DNA of 64,000 nt, from the NCBI GenBank assembly GCA_015207155.1, contig JADEXK010000018.1, forward strand, positions 1-64,000, given 5' to 3'. Position numbers and translations under genes: made by a program. This document shows, one piece after another, positions 30,189-38,889 of the stretch. How positions within the stretch are numbered: the first letter of the stretch is position 1; the number at the start of each line of letters is the position of its first letter. A model generated the notes under the pieces. It was not told the DNA's origin and did no database searches. It was given only the letters and a program-made list of their open reading frames with translations. The DNA is from Nostocales cyanobacterium LEGE 11386 (GTDB lineage: Bacteria > Cyanobacteriota > Cyanobacteriia > Cyanobacteriales > Nostocaceae).

Positions 30189-31994
30189 ATGCAGCAGTAT
30201 TCAAGCTTACCAGAACGAAACTCACAGATAGATACAACGCCAACAGTTTTGACAACAGTCCAGCAACTTCGCGCCGAGTTGTGGCTGGAACGCAGTTTGA
30301 ACCAGTTGCAAGCTCGCCTGAATGATTGTCTACTTTCTGCTTGTACTACTGTCCCACAAGGAGAAGCCACGGAAGCAGAAATTTTTCAAACAGTGGTAGA
30401 TGAACTCGACCGTGCTTTGAATAGTATTAAGGTCGCGATCACTTTGTGGCAACCGCAAAAAAATGTTGCCCAAGTTTGCTATGTTTCTCGTTCTTCATCC
30501 CGACTTCCACCGCATCCAGTTTTAAAGAATCAAGGAAAAAAGCTGCGATTGAAATTGCAAGAAGTGATAGAACTCGAAGATTTGCAGCAGCTTGAGAGCC
30601 AACAACCACAGATTACCTGGCGCTTAACTGATGATGCTAATGGCATTATTGGCTGGCTAATTATTACTAAAGCTTCCCCAAAGCCTGATTGTGAATCATT
30701 TACAGGATTCACGGCGCAACTGCTAGCGCGCTCTATTAAGCAGTGTGCAACTGCACTAGCACAGTTGCAAAAAATTAAATCTTTACAACAACGTTCTCAA
30801 CAGTTAGGTAGCTCTAATCAACAACTAGAGCGCACTAATCAACTCAAAAATCAGTTTCTGGCTAATACCAGTCATGAAATCCGCACACCTTTAAGTTCCA
30901 TCATTGGTTTTACTCATTTGCTGTTAGCCCAAGGCTACGATACAACCAGTGAACGCCATCAAGAGTATTTAAATATCATTCAGTCTAGTGGCAAGCACTT
31001 GTTAACATTAATTAACGACATTTTAGACCTCTCCAAAATTGAAGCTAACCAGCTGGAGGTGGAGTGGGAAAACGTGAATGTCCCAGAGATGTGTCGCAAT
31101 GTTTTGGCACTTGTGAAAGAGAAAGCCGCTAGCAAAGGCTTGAAACTGTGTTTAGAATTAGATCCTGATGTCACAACCATAGTTGCTGATCCCCTCCGAC
31201 TCAAGCAAATGCTATTAAATTTGCTGTTTAACGCTCTCAAGTTTACCAGCACAGGTACTGTTGGCTTAAATGTTGTGGCTAAAGGTGGATTTGTACATTT
31301 TATAATTTGGGATACAGGGATTGGCATCTCCAAAGAAGACCAAACTCGACTGTTTCAACCCTATTTCCAAATTACCAATACTGTAGCTAGTCGTGGTGAA
31401 GGTACTGGTTTAGGGTTAACTGTGACTCGCAAATTGGCTGAAATGCATTGTGGTCGCGTGGAAGTAGAATCTCAAATTGACCACGGTTCGCGTTTTACTA
31501 TCATCCTTCCCATCCAAGCTTGTGGGCAAGTGGAGGAAAATGGGGGAGATAAGAGAGATAAGGGTGATGAGGAAGTAAATAATACACCCATTACACCCAG
31601 CACTTCTCCTGATATTTTATTGGTAGAAGATGACTTACCCAATGGCGAATTGATGCGAATTTATTTAAGTAAATTGGGATATCAGGTCACTTGGGTCAAG
31701 AACGCTACCGCAATGTGGGAAGCTCTCACACAGCTAAACCCGGCATTAATTTTAATGGATATTCAGTTACCAGATGGAAACGGGTTAAAGCTAGTGCGGC
31801 AGTTGCGAAATAATCCGCAGTATCGGATGATGCCAGTTATTGCCCAAACAGCAATGGCCATGAAAGGCGATCGCGAAACTTGTTTAGCGGCTGGAGTCAA
31901 TGATTATATTTCTAAACCGATTGATTTACCACTGCTAGCCAGTTTAGTCACCAAGTATAGTCAATTACCAAAATTAGGGGTTGAAGGAAGATAA
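30189..31994 (+). CDS. Hybrid sensor histidine kinase with C-terminal receiver
   Basis: A 601-residue soluble hybrid kinase. The N-terminal 190 residues look like a degenerate GAF domain. A coiled coil leads to the HisKA domain (NTSHEIRTPLSSIIGF, His near residue 228), then HATPase (NLLFNALKFTS, IWDTGIGIS, GEGTGLGLT). A receiver from about 475 has DILLVEDDLPNG, the Asp in LILMDIQLPDGNG and the Lys in YISKPI. The linker before the receiver (ENGGDKRDKGDEE) is low complexity and may be repeat-derived. I start at the ATG at 30189; an in-frame TTG is six bases upstream. It belongs to a different HK subfamily (HEIRTP) from the HEINNP kinases elsewhere in this window. Confidence 0.92.
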   Translation: MQQYSSLPERNSQIDTTPTVLTTVQQLRAELWLERSLNQLQARLNDCLLSACTTVPQGEATEAEIFQTVVDELDRALNSIKVAITLWQPQKNVAQVCYVSRSSSRLPPHPVLKNQGKKLRLKLQEVIELEDLQQLESQQPQITWRLTDDANGIIGWLIITKASPKPDCESFTGFTAQLLARSIKQCATALAQLQKIKSLQQRSQQLGSSNQQLERTNQLKNQFLANTSHEIRTPLSSIIGFTHLLLAQGYDTTSERHQEYLNIIQSSGKHLLTLINDILDLSKIEANQLEVEWENVNVPEMCRNVLALVKEKAASKGLKLCLELDPDVTTIVADPLRLKQMLLNLLFNALKFTSTGTVGLNVVAKGGFVHFIIWDTGIGISKEDQTRLFQPYFQITNTVASRGEGTGLGLTVTRKLAEMHCGRVEVESQIDHGSRFTIILPIQACGQVEENGGDKRDKGDEEVNNTPITPSTSPDILLVEDDLPNGELMRIYLSKLGYQVTWVKNATAMWEALTQLNPALILMDIQLPDGNGLKLVRQLRNNPQYRMMPVIAQTAMAMKGDRETCLAAGVNDYISKPIDLPLLASLVTKYSQLPKLGVEGR

Positions 31995-32043
31995 CGAACG
32001 GTTCCGGTGCAGTACATAGTTGTAAATTTTTCCGCCCACTTAC

Positions 32044-32373
32044 TTACGTCAACACCAAAATACTTTCTACACTAACTTCAAACTTGCTGATAATTTCATA
32101 ATTATCTCGCAGGATTTGAACAATTTTGAATGTTGGGCTATTGCCAATACCCAGATAGATAAATTTTGGTGGATGACCATAGAGAAAACTACGCTGATGA
32201 AAATCAGAATCTTTGGAAACAATCACAAAGTTATTCACTTTAGCGTATTCCCAGATAAGCGCGTCATCAGTGTTAGTCAAGTCTAAAATTTTGACGTGTA
32301 CCGAATCGAGGTACAAATCTAAAATTTTGGTGATAATTCGGTCTGAGAGGTTTTCATCTAACAGCAGTTTCAC
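32044..32373 (-). CDS. DUF5615 PIN-like protein (putative toxin)
   Basis: A 109-residue protein matching the PIN-like DUF5615 family: LLLDENLSDRII at the N-terminus and VSKDSDFHQRS in the middle give the acidic residues expected of a metal-binding nuclease-like site. It is encoded after a DUF433 gene with a 4-bp overlap. DUF433/DUF5615 pairs are widespread in cyanobacteria and are treated as toxin-antitoxin-like modules, though activity is rarely shown. Confidence 0.85.
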   Translation of the reverse strand: MKLLLDENLSDRIITKILDLYLDSVHVKILDLTNTDDALIWEYAKVNNFVIVSKDSDFHQRSFLYGHPPKFIYLGIGNSPTFKIVQILRDNYEIISKFEVSVESILVLT

Positions 32374-32594
32374 ACAGATGCAACAAATAATTTTTTCTCA
32401 CGATCAGCAGCAAAGGCGAGACAGGCTTTGATGTCTTCAGAGGTTAGTTCAGAAAAATCGGCTAAGATTTCTTCTTCCGTCATGCCACCTGCTAGATATT
32501 CTAAGATGTCGTACACAGTGATTCGCATTCTGCGGATACAGGGCTTACCACTGCGTTTTCCAGGTTCAATGGTAATAATGTTGTGGTAATCCAT
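32370..32594 (-). CDS. DUF433 protein (putative antitoxin)
   Basis: A 74-residue DUF433 protein. ITIEPGKRSGKPCIRRMRITVYDILEYLAGGMTEEEIL is the family signature: a short beta segment followed by a helix-turn-helix-like region that can bind DNA and the toxin. Its stop overlaps the start of the DUF5615 gene by four bases, which points to coupled translation. Confidence 0.88.
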   Translation of the reverse strand: MDYHNIITIEPGKRSGKPCIRRMRITVYDILEYLAGGMTEEEILADFSELTSEDIKACLAFAADREKKLFVASV

Positions 32595-32765
32595 ACTTCA
32601 CCGCGATTAGGAAACTAAATTAATATGCAATTAATATGCAGTCATAGTTCTTTCCCTAGACTTGCTCACAGCATAACATGAGCTTTATCAAGGAGTTTTA
32701 GCTCTCACTCGACAACGCTAAACTAGAATTGATGGGGTGCTATATGTTTTTGCCAGGATAGGGAA

Positions 32766-33590
32766 ATGATGCTGACAGAAAAACTTGAGCAATTAAAAGC
32801 TTTATTTACAGAAATGGAGCAGGCTTTGATTGCCTACTCTGGAGGCATTGATAGTACTTTGGTTGCCAAAATTGCCTATGATGTGTTGGGCGATCGCGCT
32901 TTGGCTGTGACGGCTGTTTCGCCTTCGTTGTTGCCAGAAGAGTTGGAAGATGCCAAAATTCAAGCTGTAACTATCGGATTTTTGCATAAAATTGTCCACA
33001 CTCACGAAATGGACAATCCCAATTACACTTCTAATCCTGTCAATCGCTGTTATTTTTGCAAAAGCGAATTACACGACACTCTCAAACCTCTAGCTTTGAA
33101 GTTGGGTTATCCCTATGTTGTGGATGGGGTAAATGCTGATGATTTACAGGATTATCGCCCAGGTATTCAAGCAGCTAAGGAAAGAGGCGCGCGATCGCCT
33201 TTAGCTGAAGTTGGTGTTACCAAAGTCGAGGTCCGTCAACTTGCACAACAACTCGGTTTACCTTGGTGGGATAAACCCGCGCAACCTTGTCTTAGTTCTC
33301 GGTTTCCCTACGGTGAAGAAATTACTGTAGCCAAGTTACAAAGGGTGGGTAGGGCAGAAATATACTTACGAAAGTTGGGTTGGCAGAATTTGCGTGTGCG
33401 TTCTGAAGGCGATACAGCACGAATTGAATTACCGCCAGCACAAATCAAAGATTTTGTCTTAACTACGGATTTACAAGCAGTAGTGGCGGCATTTCAGGAG
33501 TTGGGATTTATTTACGTCACCCTCGATTTGGAAGGTTATCGTAGTGGCAAATTAAATCAGGTTTTAAATCGGCAAGCCTTGGGTGTGTGA
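32766..33590 (+). CDS. larE: ATP-dependent sacrificial sulfur transferase LarE
   Basis: A PP-loop ATPase of 274 residues with the SGGIDSTLVAKIA pyrophosphate loop near residue 20. QPCLSSRFPYGEEIT holds the Cys that in Lactobacillus LarE gives up its sulfur to the nickel-pincer cofactor of lactate racemase. A second Cys pair sits in NRCYFCKSELHD. LarE homologues are common in cyanobacteria that have no lactate racemase, so the accepting cofactor is uncertain. larB, larC and larA are not seen nearby. Two ATG codons in tandem open the frame. Confidence 0.88.
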   Translation: MMLTEKLEQLKALFTEMEQALIAYSGGIDSTLVAKIAYDVLGDRALAVTAVSPSLLPEELEDAKIQAVTIGFLHKIVHTHEMDNPNYTSNPVNRCYFCKSELHDTLKPLALKLGYPYVVDGVNADDLQDYRPGIQAAKERGARSPLAEVGVTKVEVRQLAQQLGLPWWDKPAQPCLSSRFPYGEEITVAKLQRVGRAEIYLRKLGWQNLRVRSEGDTARIELPPAQIKDFVLTTDLQAVVAAFQELGFIYVTLDLEGYRSGKLNQVLNRQALGV

Positions 33591-33607
33591 ACTTACCACT
33601 TCTTAAA

Positions 33608-34696
33608 TTACTGTAATATTGCTGGCGATCGCTTCATTTCTATCTGTTGTAGTGCCGAACGCCAAACATCATACCCATCTGGAGACAAATGCAACCCATC
33701 TGTGGTTAACTCTGGGCGTAAATTGCCTTGAAAATCTGTAAACCAATTATAAATATCTAGATAATTAGCCTCTTCTTGTTGAGCAATCAGGGCAAGTTGT
33801 GTATTAATTTGCAGAATGCGTCTATTGGAAATTGTCGGCAGCCGAGTAGGTAAAATTGATTGCATAATTATCTGAGTTTTGGGGTGAGTCTGCCGTAAAC
33901 TACGGATAATCCGGCGGTGATTACGCAAAATCTCTTCATCACTAGCACCTTTACGTAAGTCGTTAATCCCAGCCATGATGTAAATCACATTGGGTCTTGT
34001 TGCCGAAAATGCCCCTAATCTTTTTAAAATACCACCGGAAGTGTCTCCAGATATGCCCTGATTCAGCCACAATTTACCAGTAGGCAGTTTTTCTCTAGGA
34101 AACCACATGCTTAAAGAATCACCAACTAAGATACTTAAATGATTTACACCTTGACCTTGGCTGATGGCTTTGGCTTCTAAAGCTAATAACCCTTTCCAGT
34201 CTTCATAAGTTAGTTGCTGCTTTTTCGTAGACTCCCATGATGATTGCCTACCACCATCTACACGTGTATAAATCTGACCTGTTTTTAATGCCGCTAATCT
34301 TTGGTAGTAAAGTTGATTACCAGATGTCAGTTGCAGGTTTGATGGTGGGGAACTGGGGTTAAATAATGACTCTGGTGATGGTAATTCCTGATGATTAAAT
34401 TGCGATTTCGGTAAGGAAATATCGAGACTGGTAACGTTTTGTTCTCCTACTGTTGGCTGTGCAATCTCTAGTGGTATTAACACTTGCTCATGAAATTCTG
34501 GTAAGGAAATGTTTAAATTGGTGATAATTTTTTCATCCACTCTCATCTGCGAACTCTTTGGGGAATCCCAAAAGGATTGAGAATTTTCTGACAGAAAGAC
34601 CGACAGATGTGGAAGAGCCGATGCTGGTATTGCCAATCCTGTTAACAATCCTGCTGCCAACAGATAAGTATCCCTCATCGCTTTGTCTCTCCTCAT
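33608..34696 (-). CDS. Secreted SGNH/GDSL-type hydrolase
   Basis: A 362-residue esterase-like protein with an N-terminal signal sequence (MRRDKAMRDTYLLAAGLLTG followed by LAIPASALP). A low-complexity stretch to about residue 130 comes next. The SGNH domain then shows block I with the Ser nucleophile (ILVGDSLSMW), the oxyanion Gly (GISGDTSGG), the Asn block (IMAGINDLRKG) and the catalytic Asp/His (DGLHLSPDGYDVW). It is probably periplasmic or exported, acting on acylated polysaccharide or lipid; the substrate is unknown. It is convergent with larE, 17 bp apart. Confidence 0.88.
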   Translation of the reverse strand: MRRDKAMRDTYLLAAGLLTGLAIPASALPHLSVFLSENSQSFWDSPKSSQMRVDEKIITNLNISLPEFHEQVLIPLEIAQPTVGEQNVTSLDISLPKSQFNHQELPSPESLFNPSSPPSNLQLTSGNQLYYQRLAALKTGQIYTRVDGGRQSSWESTKKQQLTYEDWKGLLALEAKAISQGQGVNHLSILVGDSLSMWFPREKLPTGKLWLNQGISGDTSGGILKRLGAFSATRPNVIYIMAGINDLRKGASDEEILRNHRRIIRSLRQTHPKTQIIMQSILPTRLPTISNRRILQINTQLALIAQQEEANYLDIYNWFTDFQGNLRPELTTDGLHLSPDGYDVWRSALQQIEMKRSPAILQ

Positions 34697-35161
34697 ACTT
34701 ACTGCTTTTCCCTATGACAGCATCAATTGCCTGTGTTCAGGAAAATTTTACTTAGGTTAGATTATTATTTTTATTTACACTGTACTGTGTAGTTCTGTAA
34801 AGCACGTTAACAAGATTATGTTTGATAATTTACACTCTCTTTAAAAAAATATTTTTTCAATCCTCAGTAAATTTTGTTTGTGTAAATGTTTTAATTAAAA
34901 GTACTGATGCAGCTAGAGAATGTAATTTATTCATCTGTAACTGTTAGTTTAGGGTTGTGAAGCACACTCTTATCAAGAGTGGAGATTTGATAGGGATGAT
35001 ACAGTAGTAGGGATATAGGCTCCACATCTATAAGTTATATTTTTGAACAAATTTACAATTATCGCTTAAACAGATATATATGCTTTATAACGTCGGAAAA
35101 CTAGGTGCTAATTATCTAGAATAACCTTGTGGGAAATGCTAAGATTTAGGCGAAGTAATTA
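34697..35161. other. Intergenic region, no gene seen
   Basis: An AT-rich spacer of 465 bp. Near 34965-34981 there is a small perfect stem, CACTCTTATCAAGAGTG. It resembles the first few bases of a SAM-I riboswitch, but no further conserved S-box elements follow. Confidence 0.4.
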
Positions 35162-35374
35162 ATGTTTCCCTGTTATTCTGTGGCTAGAGCTAGTACAGCA
35201 ATTGGTGTCAGTCCAATTATTAAAGAGATTGTGCAAAAACAGGCACATTCAACACGTTTGACTTTAAAAGAGGTTATTCTGATGGGGATGTTAGCAATTG
35301 ACAAACTAGATGATCAAAGTCGTCAAGAGTTGGCAGATCAAGTTCATCAAATGCAAGTGAATGGAGAAATTTGA
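35162..35374 (+). CDS. Small hypothetical protein
   Basis: A 70-residue frame from an ATG without a clear ribosome site. The residues from about 18 on are helical and charged (SPIIKEIVQKQ, then LTLKEVILMGMLAIDKLDDQ). I do not recognise a family. It is convergent with the methyltransferase gene 32 bp away. It could be a real small regulator or a chance frame. Confidence 0.35.
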   Translation: MFPCYSVARASTAIGVSPIIKEIVQKQAHSTRLTLKEVILMGMLAIDKLDDQSRQELADQVHQMQVNGEI

Positions 35375-35406
35375 GTAAGTGGTTATGAGTTATAAGTTTT
35401 AATTTC

Positions 35407-36339
35407 TCATTTCTCACTCTTAATTTCATCTGACTCTTGACTAAATCGATAACGACTCCCCATAACGTAATCCTCATTAATTTCCAACGATATCCATCGG
35501 CGTTGTAAAGTTTCAGCCACAAACCCTGTGGTATTAGAACCTGCAAATGGATCTAATACCAGATCACCTGCATCAGTTAAAAATTTGATGAAAAATTCAG
35601 CGAACCCTTGAGGAAAACGCGCTGGATGGGGTTTAATTCCTGCTGTCTTACAACGCCGTAAATATGCACTATTGGATTCAGTATTGGCAATTTCTAACAA
35701 ATTTGGCGGAATTGCACCTTGGTTATCCTTTTGGAATTTTGCAGAAATATCATGTCCACTCGGACGTATTTTAGCTTGATAACCATTTTTCAGTAGTTGC
35801 TTCATACTCTGACTATATGGCTTTAACACTTTTCGGTTGTCGGCTTTGGGAGTTGGGGTTTTTGATAGCCACCAAACTACATTTACTGAATCTTTTACCC
35901 GAATTCGTCTGATTGTTACCCATTCAGCAGGGGTAGGTAATCGCGCCGGATTATAGTGAAAGAATTCTTGAGCCAGAAAAAAGCCGACTTCCTTACACAA
36001 TTTCACCAAAAGTTCGTATTGGTAGATACTTCGCACAGGATTACCAGGTAGGTAAGCACCGCCTAAATCTAAAACGAAAGAGCCATTCTCAGAGAGGATT
36101 CTCTTAAATTCGTAGGCGAAAGGTAGAAACCACTCGATATATTTTTCAGCACTTTCATTGCCGTATGCTTTTTTACGTGTGAGAGCAAATGGCGGTGATG
36201 TCAGAATAAGATTAATACTATTTTCGTCAATGTATTTTAAAATTTCTAGGCTATCACCCAAATAAGCTTTGCCAAAATTTTGAGCGTAATAAGGGGTTAA
36301 AATTATTTTTTTTGGTAATTTTATTGTTTCTTCTTGCAA
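35407..36339 (-). CDS. Orphan N4-cytosine-type DNA methyltransferase
   Basis: A 310-residue site-specific methyltransferase with permuted (beta-class) order. The catalytic motif IV TSPPF is near residue 50 and the AdoMet-binding motif DPFAGSNTTGFVAE near residue 265. TSPP followed by an aromatic residue is typical of N4-cytosine enzymes, though N6-adenine activity cannot be excluded. Cyanobacteria carry conserved solitary methyltransferases; the GGCC-modifying N4-cytosine enzyme of Synechocystis is a plausible relative. No restriction endonuclease gene is adjacent, so a house-keeping epigenetic role is likely. It follows cynS on the same strand, 135 bp away across a hairpin. Confidence 0.85.
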   Translation of the reverse strand: MQEETIKLPKKIILTPYYAQNFGKAYLGDSLEILKYIDENSINLILTSPPFALTRKKAYGNESAEKYIEWFLPFAYEFKRILSENGSFVLDLGGAYLPGNPVRSIYQYELLVKLCKEVGFFLAQEFFHYNPARLPTPAEWVTIRRIRVKDSVNVVWWLSKTPTPKADNRKVLKPYSQSMKQLLKNGYQAKIRPSGHDISAKFQKDNQGAIPPNLLEIANTESNSAYLRRCKTAGIKPHPARFPQGFAEFFIKFLTDAGDLVLDPFAGSNTTGFVAETLQRRWISLEINEDYVMGSRYRFSQESDEIKSEK

Positions 36340-36436
36340 GATTGATGACTGGTTAAAAATTATGTAAAGTTTATATTTATATCTGGATTTAAAGAGGAAA
36401 GTTTGAAGTTTTCAGCATTAAAATATCAACAAATTA

Positions 36437-36458
36437 AGGATGGGTAAAATCCCATCCT
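36437..36458 (-). terminator. Hairpin after cynS
   Basis: An 8-bp perfect stem (AGGATGGG with CCCATCCT) with a 6-nt loop lies 17 bp after the cynS stop. The following minus-strand bases (TAATTTG) are only modestly T-rich, so termination may be partial. Confidence 0.55.
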
Positions 36459-36474
36459 ATGCATAATTGTAAAT

Positions 36475-36915
36475 CTACCACTTTTTGTAAGGTAGAAATT
36501 TACCAGACATAATAACTTGAACGCGATCGCCTTTGGGGTCTTCTTCTTTCTCCACATTTAAAGTAAAATCAATGGCGCTCATAATGCCGTCACCAAACTT
36601 TTCGTGAATCACGGCTTTCAGAGGCATTCCATACACTTGCATAATCTCGTAAAAACGATAAATCAGTGGATCTGTGGGGACAACTGGGCCTAATCCTTTT
36701 ACAGGAGATTCAGTTAGTTCTTGAATATAACTGGCATCTAGTCCTAATGCTTCTATCAATAACTTTGCCTCTGCCTCGGATGCACTGGCTTGACGGTAGA
36801 ATAAAGCGGCAATCCATACTTCATCATGTCCGAGAATTGTTTCTAAATCAGCAAAGCTCAGTTGTTTGTTTTTCTTGGCCGCTAAAAGCTTTTGCGTAAT
36901 TTCGGGAATAGACAT
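36475..36915 (-). CDS. cynS: Cyanate hydratase (cyanase)
   Basis: CynS turns cyanate and bicarbonate into ammonia and CO2 through carbamate. The N-terminal helical domain resembles a DNA-binding fold but has no such role. The C-terminal dimerisation domain carries the active-site residues: Arg and Glu in YRFYEIM and Ser in [10 protein letters not shown]. The length of 146 residues is typical. In several cyanobacteria cynS follows cyanate transport genes under nitrogen control; none are next to it here, and I saw no NtcA box (GTA-N8-TAC) just upstream. Confidence 0.96.
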   Translation of the reverse strand: MSIPEITQKLLAAKKNKQLSFADLETILGHDEVWIAALFYRQASASEAEAKLLIEALGLDASYIQELTESPVKGLGPVVPTDPLIYRFYEIMQVYGMPLKAVIHEKFGDGIMSAIDFTLNVEKEEDPKGDRVQVIMSGKFLPYKKW

Positions 36916-37343
36916 CTGATAATTTTTTATTTCTAGGAGAATAATTTTAACATTTTATCAGATTAATTATGCAGCACAGGCGATCGCGCTTTTAGTTGAG
37001 ATCACGCAGCCTAGCAGAATTTTTTTCTTGGCGGGATATTGGCTAAGTACAAAATCTGAGATGAAAAACTGATTGTTAAAAAAATTCTGTATTATTGACT
37101 AATTAGCTAAAAATAATGATACATTATATAACTAAGCGGTCACAAAATAATTAACCCGCTTAAGCAGGTTAATCACCTTCATCCGCAGGGTTATCACGGA
37201 CAAAACGGTATTCCCAAGACAAAATCTAGCAGATACAGTGTCAGCCGTGCCCTACATAATTTGCCTGGAAATTTTATTCAATTGTGAATTTGGCAAGCCT
37301 GAGGACAAAAGTAAATTGAGCTAGCTGGCAAGCATTACACAAA
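36916..37343. other. Intergenic region with a near-perfect palindrome
   Basis: No gene is seen. At 37151-37172 TTAACC, C, GCTTAAGC, A, GGTTAA forms a 22-bp palindrome with a single mismatched pair. It lies about 235 bp upstream of cynS and 170 bp downstream of the PilP-like gene, so it may be an operator or a weak terminator. Confidence 0.5.
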
Positions 37344-38657
37344 TTACAATTTCTGTCCTGCGTAAATTGATTTCACTTCACCATTACGGCGGACGATTAC
37401 TTCACCGTTACTAACATCCACTAGCGTCCAACCACTTGAGCCGATACTTTCTCCCATGTTGATCCGACGACTCACGCCTTCAATTTGAAATAAAGCCGCA
37501 GATTTGTCGCCTAACTCTAGCAATCCTTCTAAGGTATGGTCAGCAACCGTTGCCACAGAGGAGGGTAAATATGCCTGCTGTTGGCTAGGTGTTGGTGATG
37601 CTGTACGAAGTGGGGCAACTGGTAAACCAGGCAGAGGGGTTGATGGCTGGCGCACAGTGATTGGCGCTGTTTGCACAGTCACAGGCTTGAGTGCTGGGCG
37701 TACAGCAGCAGCTATCATGTTGGTATTTGCTGGTTTAGTTGGAGGCTGCGGTGTGTTGAGAGCTGTTTTTACTGCATCGGGTTGAGTTGCAATAGCGCCG
37801 GGAGTAGGCGGTGGCGCATAGCGCATTGGTGACGGCGCTTGATAAACGGGAACATAGATGCGCTCAACGACATTGGCAGAGCGGTTAAGGGCTGGTAGTG
37901 TGTTGTTAGCAGCCAAAGGAGGCGCTAAGTCACCAACAGATTGATTGCTAGCGACAGCCAAAGCGGATGAGTTGGAATTAAAGCGATGAGAAAGTCCGGG
38001 ATAGCCTGACTTGTGATTACTGGTTGCTTCTCGCTTGTTGATAATTGACAATGCTCCCAGCATATAGTCAACCAACTCTGCCTCAATATCTACTTTAGGC
38101 AACTGCGTTTGCGTCTGTGGGATGTAGATATCTTGCTGAGTCAACCTAGAAGTGAGAAGAACTAGCAATCCAGATTGTACTAAGTAGATTGTGCCAGCGA
38201 TCGCCACACTTATGGCTGTTCCCACAATCAATATTTTGCCTAAAGTACGCTGAGTTCTTCGATGCTTACTAACTACCCCAGGCTTATCAACTACAACTGT
38301 ACCAACTTGTTGTTTCCTCACTTGAGGAACAGTTTTTCCAGTCCGCGTTAGCGTGTTGGGCAAAATAATCTGCGGCACATTAATTGTTTGCAGATTCTCA
38401 TATTCTGGAGCAGATTTTCCCGACTTGTAATACCAATCACGTGCGGATATTTCCTCTATGGAACGCAGTGGTGTGCGACTGCCATGCCTTAAAGTTTGGG
38501 AAGGCAGATTTCCACTAACATCCAAAATTTCATCAATATCGGCAAAGAGTTCATCCATCAAGCCATCAGCATAAAATTCTATCGACCAAGGCTCGTTGGT
38601 GATCAAGTCTTCTGATGGTTCTGGAATAATGAGATGGGTTCTGGCTGCTTGTAACAT
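37344..38657 (-). CDS. Single-pass membrane protein with a PilP/GspC-like C-terminal domain
   Basis: A 437-residue protein of unknown name. An N-terminal cytosolic part of about 145 residues is followed by one membrane helix (KILIVGTAISVAIAGTIYLV). A long Pro/Ala/Thr-rich periplasmic linker comes next. The C-terminal 60 residues (ALFQIEGVSRRINMGESIG, then WTLVDVSNGEVIVRRNGEV) look like the small beta domain of PilP or GspC, which links inner and outer membrane parts of type IV pili or type II secretion. I infer an envelope-spanning connector. The longest frame starts at a TTG at 38693 inside repeat-like text; the ATG at 38657 is preferred. Confidence 0.7.
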   Translation of the reverse strand: MLQAARTHLIIPEPSEDLITNEPWSIEFYADGLMDELFADIDEILDVSGNLPSQTLRHGSRTPLRSIEEISARDWYYKSGKSAPEYENLQTINVPQIILPNTLTRTGKTVPQVRKQQVGTVVVDKPGVVSKHRRTQRTLGKILIVGTAISVAIAGTIYLVQSGLLVLLTSRLTQQDIYIPQTQTQLPKVDIEAELVDYMLGALSIINKREATSNHKSGYPGLSHRFNSNSSALAVASNQSVGDLAPPLAANNTLPALNRSANVVERIYVPVYQAPSPMRYAPPPTPGAIATQPDAVKTALNTPQPPTKPANTNMIAAAVRPALKPVTVQTAPITVRQPSTPLPGLPVAPLRTASPTPSQQQAYLPSSVATVADHTLEGLLELGDKSAALFQIEGVSRRINMGESIGSSGWTLVDVSNGEVIVRRNGEVKSIYAGQKL

Positions 38658-38889
38658 AAGGCATTTTGGTTTGTGGCTGCCAGGATGGGGCAACGCCGCC
38701 CCTACTACCTGGAAATCAGGATTTTTGCAGAAGTGCCCAAGCCCTCGTCTAAACTAGATGAGTTGATTGCTTGGTTGTATTAAATTCAACTTTAATCTGG
38801 AGACTGTTGATGATGACAGTACTTAATTCATGTCATCTATCATACTAATCCCTTCACTTCTACTATACTCAACCTTCATAAAGTTTAGG

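Noticed and set aside
34965..35010. Possible SAM-I (S-box) riboswitch start, CTCTTATCAAGAG
   Set aside because: Only the first stem resembles the S-box. The conserved GGCCC and ATGAA...GGCAACC parts are missing, and no sulfur-metabolism gene follows.
35274..35546. A 90-codon minus-strand frame overlapping the N4-type methyltransferase
   Set aside because: It overlaps the 3' end of a well-supported gene in another frame and has no domain.
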